Source: Methanomicrobium antiquum (GTDB lineage Archaea > Halobacteriota > Methanomicrobia > Methanomicrobiales > Methanomicrobiaceae). Taken from it: 64,000 nt of DNA. A program made the position numbers and the translations under genes. This document shows positions 17,988-26,997 of this stretch, in pieces. Every line of letters starts with the position of its first letter. The first letter of the stretch is position 1. Location of the stretch: NCBI RefSeq assembly GCF_029633915.1, contig NZ_CP091092.1, positions 1,426,001 to 1,490,000 of the forward strand, written 5' to 3'. The notes under the pieces were generated by a model. That model did not search any database. It was not told the DNA's origin and saw only the letters and a program-made list of their open reading frames with translations.

Positions 17988-19184
17988 TCATTCCTGTATC
18001 TTTATGACCTGCATAGCATACTTGTCAATTGATTCGAAAAAAATATTCTTTGCATATTTTTTTCTTAACTCATCGTCTGAAAAGATGTCCTTTAAAAGAT
18101 ACTCAATTAAAACAAGATAAAAACCTAATGATTTAAATCTCTTCTTAAGCTCCTTAAACTGAATATCTGCCTCAGGCTTTTCATCACGCATTACATATAA
18201 TGCAAGATCAAACAACTGAATAAGATACTGCGGGACTCCTTCTTTTAACGCGACACTCCTGAATTCTGCATATGATTTTTTACTGTTTGAAAGAAGCGAC
18301 AGTTTAATCCCATAATAAACAGGTTCAGGACTACCCGGATTTTGCTGGGTCATCTGTTTGACAACGCCGGCCGCACCTGTCCCGTCACGCTTCTCAAGTT
18401 TTAAGTAAAAATTTTCCCTTAAAAAATCCTGATCATTGTAAAATTTGGATATTGCATAACCTAAAAGCTCTTCACGCTTGTCGTCGTTTTTGTCAATCTT
18501 GGCTTTCTGAATTCCAATCTTAACAAACCATCTTTCATTGGGAAACCACTCTGCCGTTTTTTTTATAATGACCCAGAATGCTCTTTCTAAAACATCATTA
18601 TCACTAATATCCAGCTGTTTAAGGCGGGAAACTGACGGCTGAACCTCCAAAAGCTCAAGGAGAATTTCTCTCGCCTTAAGTTCATATTCAGAAGGAGTAT
18701 AACTTCCCTTTGAAGCATTGTTCTTCTTAGCTTCTAATTCAGACAGGCAATAATAGCAGTAGGAGATATATATCCCGATTCTTGCATCATATTTCCAATA
18801 TTCACCAAAATAATTTATTGCAACCTCATATCGTCCGATATCCATCATCTTTATACCGGATAAAATTTTCAGAGTGGATTTGCCTGCCTTTTTCCTTTTG
18901 CACCTTAAAGCATTCTTAATAATATTTTCAACAAAATCAGTCTTTTCTGCCTTTTTGCTGGACATCATCAGACGATATGCCATAGCGTCGATGAATTCAT
19001 CATATGTATTATTATCAATATCGGGAAAGGCATTGTCGAGGGCCGCCATTACATGTCCAAAAAAAACCGGCAGATTGGATTCTATCTTTTCAGGACTGTT
19101 GTCAATGTACGAAAAAAGGTCTGATTTTAAAGAATCAACCTTGTCATAGAGTATTGCATCTGTTAGTTTTTCCCCTCGTGGCAT
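17988..19184 (-). CDS. TPR-like alpha-helical protein of unknown function
   Basis: 398 aa, family not recognised. No signal peptide or membrane segment is seen. The pattern of paired amphipathic helices (for example GRYEVAINYFGEYWKYDARIGIYISYCYYCLSELEAKK) resembles tetratricopeptide repeats. It ends convergently against the propeller gene with ~120 nt between them. ABCE1 lies upstream on the same strand, its stop 54 nt away, so the two may be co-transcribed. Its location next to motility and ribosome genes does not decide its role. Confidence 0.65.
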   Translation of the reverse strand: MPRGEKLTDAILYDKVDSLKSDLFSYIDNSPEKIESNLPVFFGHVMAALDNAFPDIDNNTYDEFIDAMAYRLMMSSKKAEKTDFVENIIKNALRCKRKKAGKSTLKILSGIKMMDIGRYEVAINYFGEYWKYDARIGIYISYCYYCLSELEAKKNNASKGSYTPSEYELKAREILLELLEVQPSVSRLKQLDISDNDVLERAFWVIIKKTAEWFPNERWFVKIGIQKAKIDKNDDKREELLGYAISKFYNDQDFLRENFYLKLEKRDGTGAAGVVKQMTQQNPGSPEPVYYGIKLSLLSNSKKSYAEFRSVALKEGVPQYLIQLFDLALYVMRDEKPEADIQFKELKKRFKSLGFYLVLIEYLLKDIFSDDELRKKYAKNIFFESIDKYAMQVIKIQE

Positions 19185-19238
19185 TAATTTACCCCTTGCA
19201 GTGATTAAACTATTTTCTCTTCTTAAACGTGTTAAATA

Positions 19239-21017
19239 TTATGATTTGCTAATATCTGAATAATAATAACTGCCAATAGAACGCTGTTCCCTGTCAAGAT
19301 AACTCCCTGGTTTATTGATTCTTGGCCTTCCACTTTTATCTCTTCTAAACGTTATCTCAAGCTCCTTTAGGAAATAATTCATTCCCTCATGCATGTCAAA
19401 CGGCCCGACTGCTTCACCACTGACTCCGGGCGTTCCGTCAAACACCAAAAGACGTTCACTTATCATATCGATCACATAAATATCATGATCAATTACCAAA
19501 ACACCTGAGCCACTGCTTTCAGCATGTCTCCTAAGAACACGAGCAAGTTTTACACGCTGTTCTACATCAAGATGGGCACTTGGTTCGTCAAGTATATACA
19601 AGTCGGCATCCTGTGCAAGACACAGTGCTATTGCAACCCTTTGAAGTTCTCCACCAGACAACTGACTTACACTTGACTGAAGAATCGGTTCAAGTGACAG
19701 AGGCTCAATTATCTCATGTAAGAAATATGATGTATCAAAACGGCTTGTTGTCCTTCGAAGCATGAATTCCACAGTATCTGTAGAATCAGTCTTTATGTAC
19801 TGCGGTTTGAAAGCAATTTTTACAGTCGAGGAAAGTTTTCCTTCGTCAGGCACTTCGACGCCTGCAAGGAGTTTTGCAAAAGTACTTTTTCCAATACCGT
19901 TTGCACCAACAACACCCAAAACCTCTCCGGCTTTTATTGTTCCGCCCTTGACATTAAGCCGGAATGAATCACCATAGCTTTTCTTAAATGCCGGAAATTC
20001 AAACAGTGTCTCTCTGTCAGTGTCAGACCGGTGTGCCCTTGTTTCAAAAGTTACAGAATAGTCCCTGAATCTTACATTCTCTTCTGCTAAAAATCCTTCA
20101 AGATACTGGTTTATTCCGACACGGACACCCTTTGTCCTTGTAATAATGCCAAAGACAGACGGCTTTCCATATGCAACATGAACATTGTCTGCAAGCATAT
20201 CAAGAATAGCAAGATCGTGTTCGACAATCATAACCGGACTTATCTGTGAAATATCACGGATAATCTTCGCCGCTGCCATTCTCTGATAGATATCAAGGTA
20301 AGGCGTTATTTCATCAAGGAAATAGAAATCAGCTTTTCTGCACAGGCATGCCGCAATCGCAACACGCTGAAGTTCTCCTCCTGATATTGTGTCTATATCC
20401 CTGTCAAGAATCGGGCCCAGTTTCAGTTCATTTATGTAAGTATCAAGAACATTTCTCTCATCAGTTGACTTAAGAAGACTGATTACCTTTCCCTTGAAAA
20501 CTTTTGGAATAAAATCAATATACTGTGGTTTTACTGCAACTTTCACATTGCCGGAAGATACTTTTGTCAGATAATCATGGAGCTCTGTTCCACTGTACTC
20601 TTCCAAAACAGAATCCCATGATGACTCTTTTTCATCAGTATTTCCAAGATTGGGAATCAGCTGTCCGGATAAAATACTGACAGCTGTACTCTTTCCAATA
20701 CCATTTTCTCCCAAAATTCCGGTTACTTTTCCTTCGACAGGTGCAGCCATACCATAAAGTGCAAAACCATTTACGCCATACCGGTGAGTCGGATATTCAA
20801 GCTCTTCAGGAAGAGTAATTATATCAATTGCATCAAAGGGGCATTTTTTTATGCAGATGCCACATCCGACACAAAGCTCTTCAGATATTATGGCTTTTCC
20901 GTTCTCACCTATAACTATAGTTTCGTCACCGGTTCGCACACGCGGACAGTAGATAATACATTCCCTGCCGCACTTTTTTGAATGGCATCTGTCCTTATGA
21001 ACTACAGCTATTCGCAT
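19239..21017 (-). CDS. Ribosome recycling ATPase ABCE1 (Rli1)
   Basis: 592 aa. N-terminal iron-sulphur domain with CHSKKCGRECIIYCP and CVGCGICIKKCP motifs for two [4Fe-4S] clusters, followed by two ABC domains: Walker A GENGIGKST and GANGIGKST, signatures ISGGELQRVAIA and LSGGELQRVAIA. ABCE1 splits ribosomes after termination or Pelota-mediated rescue and links to initiation. It is near-universal in archaea and its length is normal. Pelota and an Rqc2-like gene lie within 3 kb on the other strand. Confidence 0.97.
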   Translation of the reverse strand: MRIAVVHKDRCHSKKCGRECIIYCPRVRTGDETIVIGENGKAIISEELCVGCGICIKKCPFDAIDIITLPEELEYPTHRYGVNGFALYGMAAPVEGKVTGILGENGIGKSTAVSILSGQLIPNLGNTDEKESSWDSVLEEYSGTELHDYLTKVSSGNVKVAVKPQYIDFIPKVFKGKVISLLKSTDERNVLDTYINELKLGPILDRDIDTISGGELQRVAIAACLCRKADFYFLDEITPYLDIYQRMAAAKIIRDISQISPVMIVEHDLAILDMLADNVHVAYGKPSVFGIITRTKGVRVGINQYLEGFLAEENVRFRDYSVTFETRAHRSDTDRETLFEFPAFKKSYGDSFRLNVKGGTIKAGEVLGVVGANGIGKSTFAKLLAGVEVPDEGKLSSTVKIAFKPQYIKTDSTDTVEFMLRRTTSRFDTSYFLHEIIEPLSLEPILQSSVSQLSGGELQRVAIALCLAQDADLYILDEPSAHLDVEQRVKLARVLRRHAESSGSGVLVIDHDIYVIDMISERLLVFDGTPGVSGEAVGPFDMHEGMNYFLKELEITFRRDKSGRPRINKPGSYLDREQRSIGSYYYSDISKS

Positions 21018-21321
21018 ATAATCATCCTAAAATTAAATTCAGAGCAACAAACTGCTTTATATTCATATATTCCAAAAACCTTTGCCCGCATTTTCCATCA
21101 GAATATAACGAGTCAGGCTTTTTTCATATTTTTTCAAGTAAATCTTTTTCATGAAAGTTAACACTTAACTCACATGAAATTGTGCATGAAATTTTGATTT
21201 CATGAACGTTTTAAATGAAATATTTTTGAAATATTTTTTTTCATGAGCATTTTAAAAGGAGTGCTTTTTTTTAAATGAGCACCTCTTTTGTGCATCAGAC
21301 ATTACTACATTTACTGTAAAT
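21018..21321. other. Intergenic region with repeated CATGAA motifs
   Basis: About 300 nt without a gene, upstream of ABCE1. It holds a perfect TTTCATGAAA palindrome (21147-21156), TTTCATGAAC (21198-21207), ACATGAAAT and GCATGAAAT between them, and TTCATGAG near 21240. A GAGTGC/GAGCAC pair around 21260-21281 with a T8 loop could be a terminator for the EMC6-like gene reading leftward. See the finding on dispersed CATGAA repeats. Confidence 0.4.
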
Positions 21322-21690
21322 TTATAGAGTCAGAAGAATTGTCCATGATATGAACCAGAATGCAAATGCCATGAATGACTGATAAAACCAGTCTTTTCCG
21401 CCAAGCTTCGAGTAATCAATTCTTAATGCCATAAAAACATGTTTTTGAAAAACAATTCCTGCCAATAGCAAAAGAAGACCCAGAATAGAGCGCGGTTCTC
21501 CTGCAGGTGTTGTTGGATCACCAATTACAAGATAAGAGATAACTCCGGTTGCAATACCCATGAAGCACGCAACACCTGTTCTTATCATGCGTTCACGATG
21601 CTCTGTCATCTTATCATTAGGTGTTTTTTTAACCTCTTTTGCCTCTGCAACAGGTTGTATTTTTTCTTCTGAATTACTTCCCTCACTCAT
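21322..21690 (-). CDS. EMC6-like small membrane protein
   Basis: 122 aa. After a polar, charged N-terminus (~1-35) it has three hydrophobic helices (~37-57, ~68-86, ~103-121) and ends WFISWTILLTL. This layout and the KDWFYQSFMAFAFWFISW block match the archaeal EMC6-like family, relatives of the EMC6/Rab5-interacting subunit of the eukaryotic ER membrane insertase. A role in membrane protein insertion is suggested for the family but not proven in archaea. It is divergent from the Rqc2-like gene with 53 nt between starts. Confidence 0.7.
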   Translation of the reverse strand: MSEGSNSEEKIQPVAEAKEVKKTPNDKMTEHRERMIRTGVACFMGIATGVISYLVIGDPTTPAGEPRSILGLLLLLAGIVFQKHVFMALRIDYSKLGGKDWFYQSFMAFAFWFISWTILLTL

Positions 21691-21743
21691 TGAACACCAG
21701 TCATTATTTTTTGGTTTTCAGACAATATGTAGTTTGGTATATA

Positions 21744-23660
21744 ATGGCGACACAAAAAGGAATGAGCGGCATTGATTTTTATGCCATGCTCTCTGAACTA
21801 AAATCCTGCCTTCCTTTATGGATTGGCAAAGTTTACCAGTACAATATCAATACTTTCGGGTTTAAGTTCAACGGAGATGACCGCCAGAAATACAGCTTTA
21901 TTGCTGAGTGCGGACGGCGCGCCCATATGACAGGCGCTCTTCCACAGGCACCAAAGAATCCTTCAGGCTATTCGATGTTTTTAAGAAAATACATCTCCGG
22001 AGGACGCATTCTTGACATCCGGCAGTTTGGAATCCAGAGAATTATTGATTTTACTATAGGAAAAACAGAAAAGAAGTACCACCTCATTTTTGAATTTTTT
22101 GATGACGGAAATGTGATTTTATGCGATGAAAATTATGAGATAATAAATCCTTTAAAAAATCACAGATTCAAAGACAGGGATGTACTTCCGGGAGTTATGT
22201 ATGTATTCCCCGGTGAAAATTCAGGAATATCAGAACCTTTGGATATAGAAAAAATTCTTAATGACAGCGGTAAGGATTTGGTAAGGACTCTTGCCGGAGA
22301 TCTTATGCTTGGCGGGGAGTATGCAGAAGAATTATGTCTTATTGCAGGCCTTGATAAAAACTCAGACGCATCAGATGCAGATCATTTAGTAGTCTATAAT
22401 GCTTTTAATGAGATTTTGAAGAGATGCACAGAAGAGAAAAGACCTGTCATAACAAATTTTGCCTGCAGACCATTTTTACTTGAGACTGAATCAGAATATG
22501 CAGTTATTGATGAATTTGAATCATACAATTCCGCACTTGAAACCTACTATCCGCTACCTGATTTCAAACCTGAAGAAAAAAAACCGAAACTCTCAAAGGA
22601 AGAAATCATAAGAAACAGACAAAAACAGGCAATTGTCGGGTTTGAGAAAAAAATTGCAGAAGCTCAGGTAAAAGCCGACCTGCTTTATTCAAATTATCAG
22701 CTGGTATCGGAAGTTATCAAAACTCTTGATGAGGCCAGCAAAACCCATTCGTGGCAGGAGATAGAGGATATTCTCAAAAACAGCAGTATGCCTGCGGCAA
22801 AATCGATTATGAAAGTTTACCCGGAAAATGCTTCTGTTGATATTTCTATTGACAATTTTGTTCTAAGAGTCTTTGTTCATGAGGGAATAGAACAAAACGC
22901 CAACCGCTATTACAATGAGATTAAAAAATACAAAAAGAAGAAGACCGGTGCTATAAAGGCAATGGAGAGATTTATTCCATCAGAAAAAACAGGAAAATCA
23001 GAGACTAAAAATGAGTATTCTCTTCTTAAACCAAAATGGTATCACAGATTCAGATGGTTTTATACAAGTGACGGTGTCCTGGTGATAGGCGGTCGTGATG
23101 CGGCAACAAACGAAGAAATCGTTAAGAAATATATGGAAGGAAATGATGTCTTTGTTCACGCCGATGTTCACGGAGGAAGCGTTGTAATTGTAAAAGGCGA
23201 TACAAAATGCTGGGATGAGGTTTCTCAGTTTGCAGTATCATATTCCAATATCTGGAAATCAGGGCATTTTTCAGGCGATGCATATGCCGCAGAGCGGACA
23301 CAGGTAAGCAAAACTGCAGAATCAGGTGAATATGTCTCAAGAGGTGCATTTGTAATCAGAGGTGAGAGAAGATATTTCAAAGACGTTTCTGTAGGAGTTG
23401 CAATTGGTCTTCAGTACGAGCCTGCAATTGCCGTTATCGGAGGCCCGGTATCAACCATTAAGCATCGTGCAAAATATTATGTTGTGCTAAATCCCGGAAC
23501 TTTTGAACCTAATGACTCTGCAAAGAAAGTGCTTAAAAAATTAAAGGATATGATTCCAAAAGAAGATCTAAGAGTTCTTAAAAATGTTTTAAATACAGAA
23601 AAGGTCGCCGCCTTTGTTCCACCGGGAGGATCTGACATTTCTGATTTTTCCGGAGAATAA
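21744..23660 (+). CDS. Rqc2/NEMF/RqcH-family ribosome quality control protein with altered DR motif
   Basis: 638 aa from ATG 21744; upstream in-frame starts would overlap the divergent EMC6-like gene. The NFACT-N domain (~8-200) includes NPSGYSMFLRKYISGGRI; a coiled-coil stretch (~295-420) follows, then NFACT-R with DVFVHADVHGGSVVIVKG. Family members bind 60S/50S subunits carrying stalled nascent chains and can add C-terminal Ala/Thr tails. The usual Asp-Arg pair needed for tailing is Gln98-Arg99 here (RQFGIQRII), while the early Asp (Asp11) is kept. Pelota starts 4 nt after the stop. Confidence 0.92.
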   Translation: MATQKGMSGIDFYAMLSELKSCLPLWIGKVYQYNINTFGFKFNGDDRQKYSFIAECGRRAHMTGALPQAPKNPSGYSMFLRKYISGGRILDIRQFGIQRIIDFTIGKTEKKYHLIFEFFDDGNVILCDENYEIINPLKNHRFKDRDVLPGVMYVFPGENSGISEPLDIEKILNDSGKDLVRTLAGDLMLGGEYAEELCLIAGLDKNSDASDADHLVVYNAFNEILKRCTEEKRPVITNFACRPFLLETESEYAVIDEFESYNSALETYYPLPDFKPEEKKPKLSKEEIIRNRQKQAIVGFEKKIAEAQVKADLLYSNYQLVSEVIKTLDEASKTHSWQEIEDILKNSSMPAAKSIMKVYPENASVDISIDNFVLRVFVHEGIEQNANRYYNEIKKYKKKKTGAIKAMERFIPSEKTGKSETKNEYSLLKPKWYHRFRWFYTSDGVLVIGGRDAATNEEIVKKYMEGNDVFVHADVHGGSVVIVKGDTKCWDEVSQFAVSYSNIWKSGHFSGDAYAAERTQVSKTAESGEYVSRGAFVIRGERRYFKDVSVGVAIGLQYEPAIAVIGGPVSTIKHRAKYYVVLNPGTFEPNDSAKKVLKKLKDMIPKEDLRVLKNVLNTEKVAAFVPPGGSDISDFSGE

Positions 23661-23664
23661 ACAG

Positions 23665-24687
23665 ATGAAAGCAGATTATAAAGAACTCAAAAAGTCCTTT
23701 GGAGAGATTAAATTATTTCCGGAAAATACCGATGATCTCTGGCATCTTGAACATCTGATTACTCCGCAGAGCCTAGTTTATGCAACAACGTTTAGAAGTT
23801 CTGAAAATGCAACCGATAAAAAAAGACCGGAAAAGATGGAAAAAATCCCGGTCCGTCTTGGTATAAGAGTTGAAAAAGTTGAATTTCATCATAACTCAAA
23901 CAGGCTTCGTGTGGCCGGAATTATAGAATACGGGCCGGACATTGGCTTTTATCACACTCTCAATGTTGAATCAGGTTATGAAATATCTGTCATAAAAAAG
24001 TGGAGCAACACTGATCTTGAAAGAGTCGAAAGAGCTGTCAGGTCATCATCTGTCGGCGTAATTCATATAATCACTCTTGAAGAAGGTGAATGCGAAATTT
24101 ACAGAATAAGGCAGTTTGGCCCGGAATTTGTCAAATCAATCTTAAGCGGATCTGGAAAAAGTGATGGAACAGATAAAAGGCAGGCATTTTTTGACGAGAT
24201 ATTAGAGATAGCATCACTGACAACCGGACCTTTGGTTATATCCGGACCAGGTTTTATCAAGGATGATTTCATGAATTATCTCAAAACAAAAGATAAAGAC
24301 ACTGCCAAAAGATGTATTACAGCCGATACAAGAAGATCAGGACGCGGTTCTGTTCAGGAGGTAATAGGTCAGGGTATTCTTGACAAAATAACAGAGGATC
24401 TTCAGCTCAAACATGAGGTACTGGCTATGGATGAGCTTATTAAACGGATATCTTCCAATGGAAATGCCACATACGGATTAAAAGAGACAGAATCGTCAAT
24501 TGATTTCGGTGCCGCAGAAACTATTCTTGTATGCGACAATCTGATAAGAGATGCTGTAATTACACAACTGCTTGAAAAAGCAGAGAATATGCGTGCAGAA
24601 ATAATTGTCTTATCAACTGAATTTGAACCAGGCAAACAGCTTTCAGCTCTTGGAGGTATTGCCGCATTACTTCGTTTCAGAATATAA
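23665..24687 (+). CDS. pelA: Translation rescue factor Pelota (Dom34)
   Basis: 340 aa from ATG 23665, close to the family norm. The N-terminal Sm-like domain ends in the VRLGIRVEKVEFH block; the eRF1-like middle (VGVIHIITLEEGECEIYRI) and C-terminal domains (LVCDNLIRD) follow. With aEF1A and ABCE1, Pelota dissociates ribosomes stalled without a stop codon. It is 4 nt downstream of the Rqc2-like gene, so both rescue steps are likely expressed together. Confidence 0.93.
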   Translation: MKADYKELKKSFGEIKLFPENTDDLWHLEHLITPQSLVYATTFRSSENATDKKRPEKMEKIPVRLGIRVEKVEFHHNSNRLRVAGIIEYGPDIGFYHTLNVESGYEISVIKKWSNTDLERVERAVRSSSVGVIHIITLEEGECEIYRIRQFGPEFVKSILSGSGKSDGTDKRQAFFDEILEIASLTTGPLVISGPGFIKDDFMNYLKTKDKDTAKRCITADTRRSGRGSVQEVIGQGILDKITEDLQLKHEVLAMDELIKRISSNGNATYGLKETESSIDFGAAETILVCDNLIRDAVITQLLEKAENMRAEIIVLSTEFEPGKQLSALGGIAALLRFRI

Positions 24688-24843
24688 CAAGCATGAAAAT
24701 GAAAATGTGACAACTGCTTAAATGCATTGTCGCTAAAATACGCCGTCTCATCTAAATCTCATGTGAAAGATTTACATGAAATAAATATTTCATGCAACAG
24801 TTACCATGCAAACAAATTCTTTGTTTACATGAAAAAAATATAT
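24688..24843. repeat. Two adjacent CATG-capped inverted repeats
   Basis: Between the convergent pelA and FKBP genes. CATGAAAT (24775-24782) and ATTTCATG (24787-24794) are perfect inverted arms with a 4-nt loop. Ten nt later CATGCAAACAAA (24805-24816) and TTTGTTTACATG (24820-24831) form a second stem, one mismatch, loop TTC. Both could act as bidirectional terminators, since T and A runs flank them, but the shared CATG caps match motifs in other gaps of this window. Confidence 0.55.
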
Positions 24844-25575
24844 TTATTCTTCTGATTTTTCTGCTTCTTCTTCTGCTTCTTCTTCTGCTTCTTCTACAGG
24901 CTCTTGAGTTTCATCCTCAGGCTTTTTAAAGGACTCTTTTAAGACGACCTCTTCAATTCCGTCAATGAACTCAAAAATCTGATAAACTGCCATTCCTTTA
25001 CCCATCATCCAGCGCTGATCGTATGAGATTCCTGCAGGAAGCATGATTGTAAGAATGCCGTCATTTAACTCCATTTCAAAGTCGCGGCTGATGAAAAGAT
25101 TAAAGATTGCCTTAGCCTGTTCGACCGGATCTTCAATTTTTCCTTCAATACTGTACTTGTAGTCAAGAGTTTTTCCTGCAAGCATATGGTTAAAGTCAAT
25201 TACCGCACGCTTTCCAATTACATTTACAACAACGCCCTGGCGCCCGTCTGCAGATACACGCATACCTACTGTTGGTTTTTCCTTGAATTCCTTTACAGGA
25301 ACTGACTTTACAAGTGTGTTGTCACGTCCTCCATATGCCTTTTCCGGAGAAATTGTAACTTCGTACTCTGTTCCAATCTCTTTTCCTGTCAGATCTTCAT
25401 CAAGTCCTGGAATTACGTGTGTACCACCAATGCGGATGACGATTGGCTCATATTTTTTTCCTTCGGAAAAACTTCCGTCCTCTTTTGCAACTTCCTCATA
25501 GGTAGTGTCAAAAATTATACCATCAGCAGAACCTGTATAGTTCAGTTTTACAAAGTCTCCTTCTTTAATTGCCAT
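24844..25575 (-). CDS. FKBP-type peptidyl-prolyl isomerase, long archaeal type
   Basis: 243 aa from the ATG at 25575 (MAIKEGDFVKLNYTG), which has AGGTG upstream; longer in-frame extensions look spurious. The FKBP domain has the inserted IF chaperone domain typical of SlyD-like long archaeal FKBPs (~80-140), then a C-terminal domain and a Glu-rich tail (EEAEEEAEEEAEKSEE). It catalyses proline cis-trans isomerisation and helps fold new proteins in the cytosol. It converges on pelA. Confidence 0.92.
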   Translation of the reverse strand: MAIKEGDFVKLNYTGSADGIIFDTTYEEVAKEDGSFSEGKKYEPIVIRIGGTHVIPGLDEDLTGKEIGTEYEVTISPEKAYGGRDNTLVKSVPVKEFKEKPTVGMRVSADGRQGVVVNVIGKRAVIDFNHMLAGKTLDYKYSIEGKIEDPVEQAKAIFNLFISRDFEMELNDGILTIMLPAGISYDQRWMMGKGMAVYQIFEFIDGIEEVVLKESFKKPEDETQEPVEEAEEEAEEEAEKSEE

Positions 25576-25630
25576 AAAATTACACCTGTCTATATTACTT
25601 AGTTGAGTTAACCTATATATGTGATGCAGA

Positions 25631-26155
25631 ATGCTTGAAGTCGAAGCCAAAATAAAATTGGACTCAATTGATGAGATTAAAGCAATTCTCAAAGAAAAAA
25701 AAGCCCGTTTTATTAGTAAAAGTATCCAGAAAGATACATATTTCAATTCAAACCAGCGTGATTTTGCAAAAACTGATGAAGCATTGAGAATCAGGGATAA
25801 CGAAGGAAAATATGAACTTACTTACAAAGGGCCAAAGGTAAAAGGAACAGATGCAAAAGCGCGTGAAGAGTTCAATGTAGATATAAATTCTGCAGAAAAT
25901 CTTGAAGAGATTTTTATTCGTCTTGGTTTTTTCAAAAGCAGTAATGTTTTTAAGACAAGAGAAGAGTATTCATACAAAAATACAACAATTGCACTTGATG
26001 TTTTGGAAGGGCTTGGACATTTTATAGAGATAGAAGTTGTAAGCGATGATAAAGAAGAAGCTATTGAACTAATTGACAGTGTAAAATCAGATCTTGGCAT
26101 CAAAGGCGAAAATATTAGAGAATCATACCTTGAAATGCTTTTAAACAAAAAATAA
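25631..26155 (+). CDS. CYTH domain protein (CyaB / thiamine triphosphatase-like)
   Basis: 174 aa covering a whole CYTH triphosphate tunnel domain: N-terminal MLEVEAKIKLD (ExExK motif), RIRDNEGKYELTYKGP, and late FIEIEVVSDD. Family members hydrolyse or cyclise triphosphates using acidic metal ligands and a basic tunnel; class IV adenylate cyclase (CyaB) is the closest named type, but archaeal substrates are unknown. A TATA-like CCTATATATG lies about 20 nt before the start. Confidence 0.85.
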   Translation: MLEVEAKIKLDSIDEIKAILKEKKARFISKSIQKDTYFNSNQRDFAKTDEALRIRDNEGKYELTYKGPKVKGTDAKAREEFNVDINSAENLEEIFIRLGFFKSSNVFKTREEYSYKNTTIALDVLEGLGHFIEIEVVSDDKEEAIELIDSVKSDLGIKGENIRESYLEMLLNKK

Positions 26156-26281
26156 TTTCTAACGGATTATATCAAGAGATATATCCTGAATATTCCCTCT
26201 AAACATTTATTAAAACCAATAAAATGGATTATTCATTAATACCATCCATGAAATTATATCTCATGAAAAAACATTTTTATC

Positions 26282-26327
26282 AAAAAAATCTTTCAGGCCC
26301 TTAACAGGGCCTGTCTCCGGCGGTTTT
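26282..26327. terminator. Bidirectional terminator hairpin
   Basis: CAGGCCC (26294-26300) and GGGCCTG (26307-26313) form a 7-bp GC-rich stem in an A+T-rich gap between convergent genes. T6 follows on the plus strand (26322-26327) and T7 follows on the minus strand (A7 at 26282-26288), so it suits both the CYTH gene and the phosphoesterase operon. Archaeal termination is normally T-tract based, so the hairpin itself may serve RNA stability. Confidence 0.6.
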
Positions 26328-26352
26328 TTATCTCCGAATCTTTCGTGAATTT

Positions 26353-26994
26353 TTATAATTTCAAAAGTTCAACCCTTATCTCCTTAGGCTCCTCGCCTAA
26401 AGTTATCAAAGCACATCTTCCCTCAGATGCAGGACCGGGATTTACTACGATTGTTCCTTCAACTTCCTTTACACCTGACTGGTCGTGGATATGACCACAA
26501 CATACAAGATCATATTTTTTCATATGTTCCTTTAAGGACTGACTTCCGACATTGTTTCCACCGACATCATCAAGCGTTCCATACGGTGGTGCATGACAGA
26601 GAAGAATGTTGTGGACATTTTGCCTGACCCTACCTTCGGCATCTTTTAAGATACTGTCAATCTCCTCTTCTTCCAACTCAAATGGTGTCTTAAAAGGTGT
26701 CGGATTTGAGCCGCCAATACCAACAATTGTAATTTTACCAATATCAATTGAAGCGCCGTGAAGTGACACTGCACCAGACTCTTCAAGAGTTTGCAAAATT
26801 TCTTTTGGATCGCAGTTACCCGGAATTGCAAAGCACGGAACATTAATTTCATCAATCAGCTGAATTACTGGTTCGCAAGGCCCCATGTCAGTAAGATCAC
26901 CTGATATAAGAACCAAATCCGGGTCTAATTCCAAAAAAGAACCCATCCTGCCATACTGACCATGAAGATCAGAGAGCAATAGAACTTTCATCAT
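26353..26994 (-). CDS. Calcineurin-like metallophosphoesterase
   Basis: 213 aa. Metal-binding motifs of the superfamily in order: LLSDLHGQ, LISGDLTD, IPGNCD, LLCHAPP and CCGHIHDQ. The substrate is unknown; similar small archaeal enzymes act on phosphodiesters. It starts 3 nt downstream of the radical SAM gene's stop on the same strand, so it is the last gene of that operon. Confidence 0.9.
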   Translation of the reverse strand: MMKVLLLSDLHGQYGRMGSFLELDPDLVLISGDLTDMGPCEPVIQLIDEINVPCFAIPGNCDPKEILQTLEESGAVSLHGASIDIGKITIVGIGGSNPTPFKTPFELEEEEIDSILKDAEGRVRQNVHNILLCHAPPYGTLDDVGGNNVGSQSLKEHMKKYDLVCCGHIHDQSGVKEVEGTIVVNPGPASEGRCALITLGEEPKEIRVELLKL

Positions 26995-26997
26995 TCT

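Noticed and set aside
23614-23664. N-terminal extension of Pelota
   Set aside because: It overlaps the end of the Rqc2-like gene and is not family-like; MKADYKELKK at 23665 fits Pelota.
25576-25746. N-terminal extension of the FKBP gene
   Set aside because: It would overlap the divergent CYTH gene start and encodes an unrelated hydrophobic stretch; the ATG at 25575 matches the family start.
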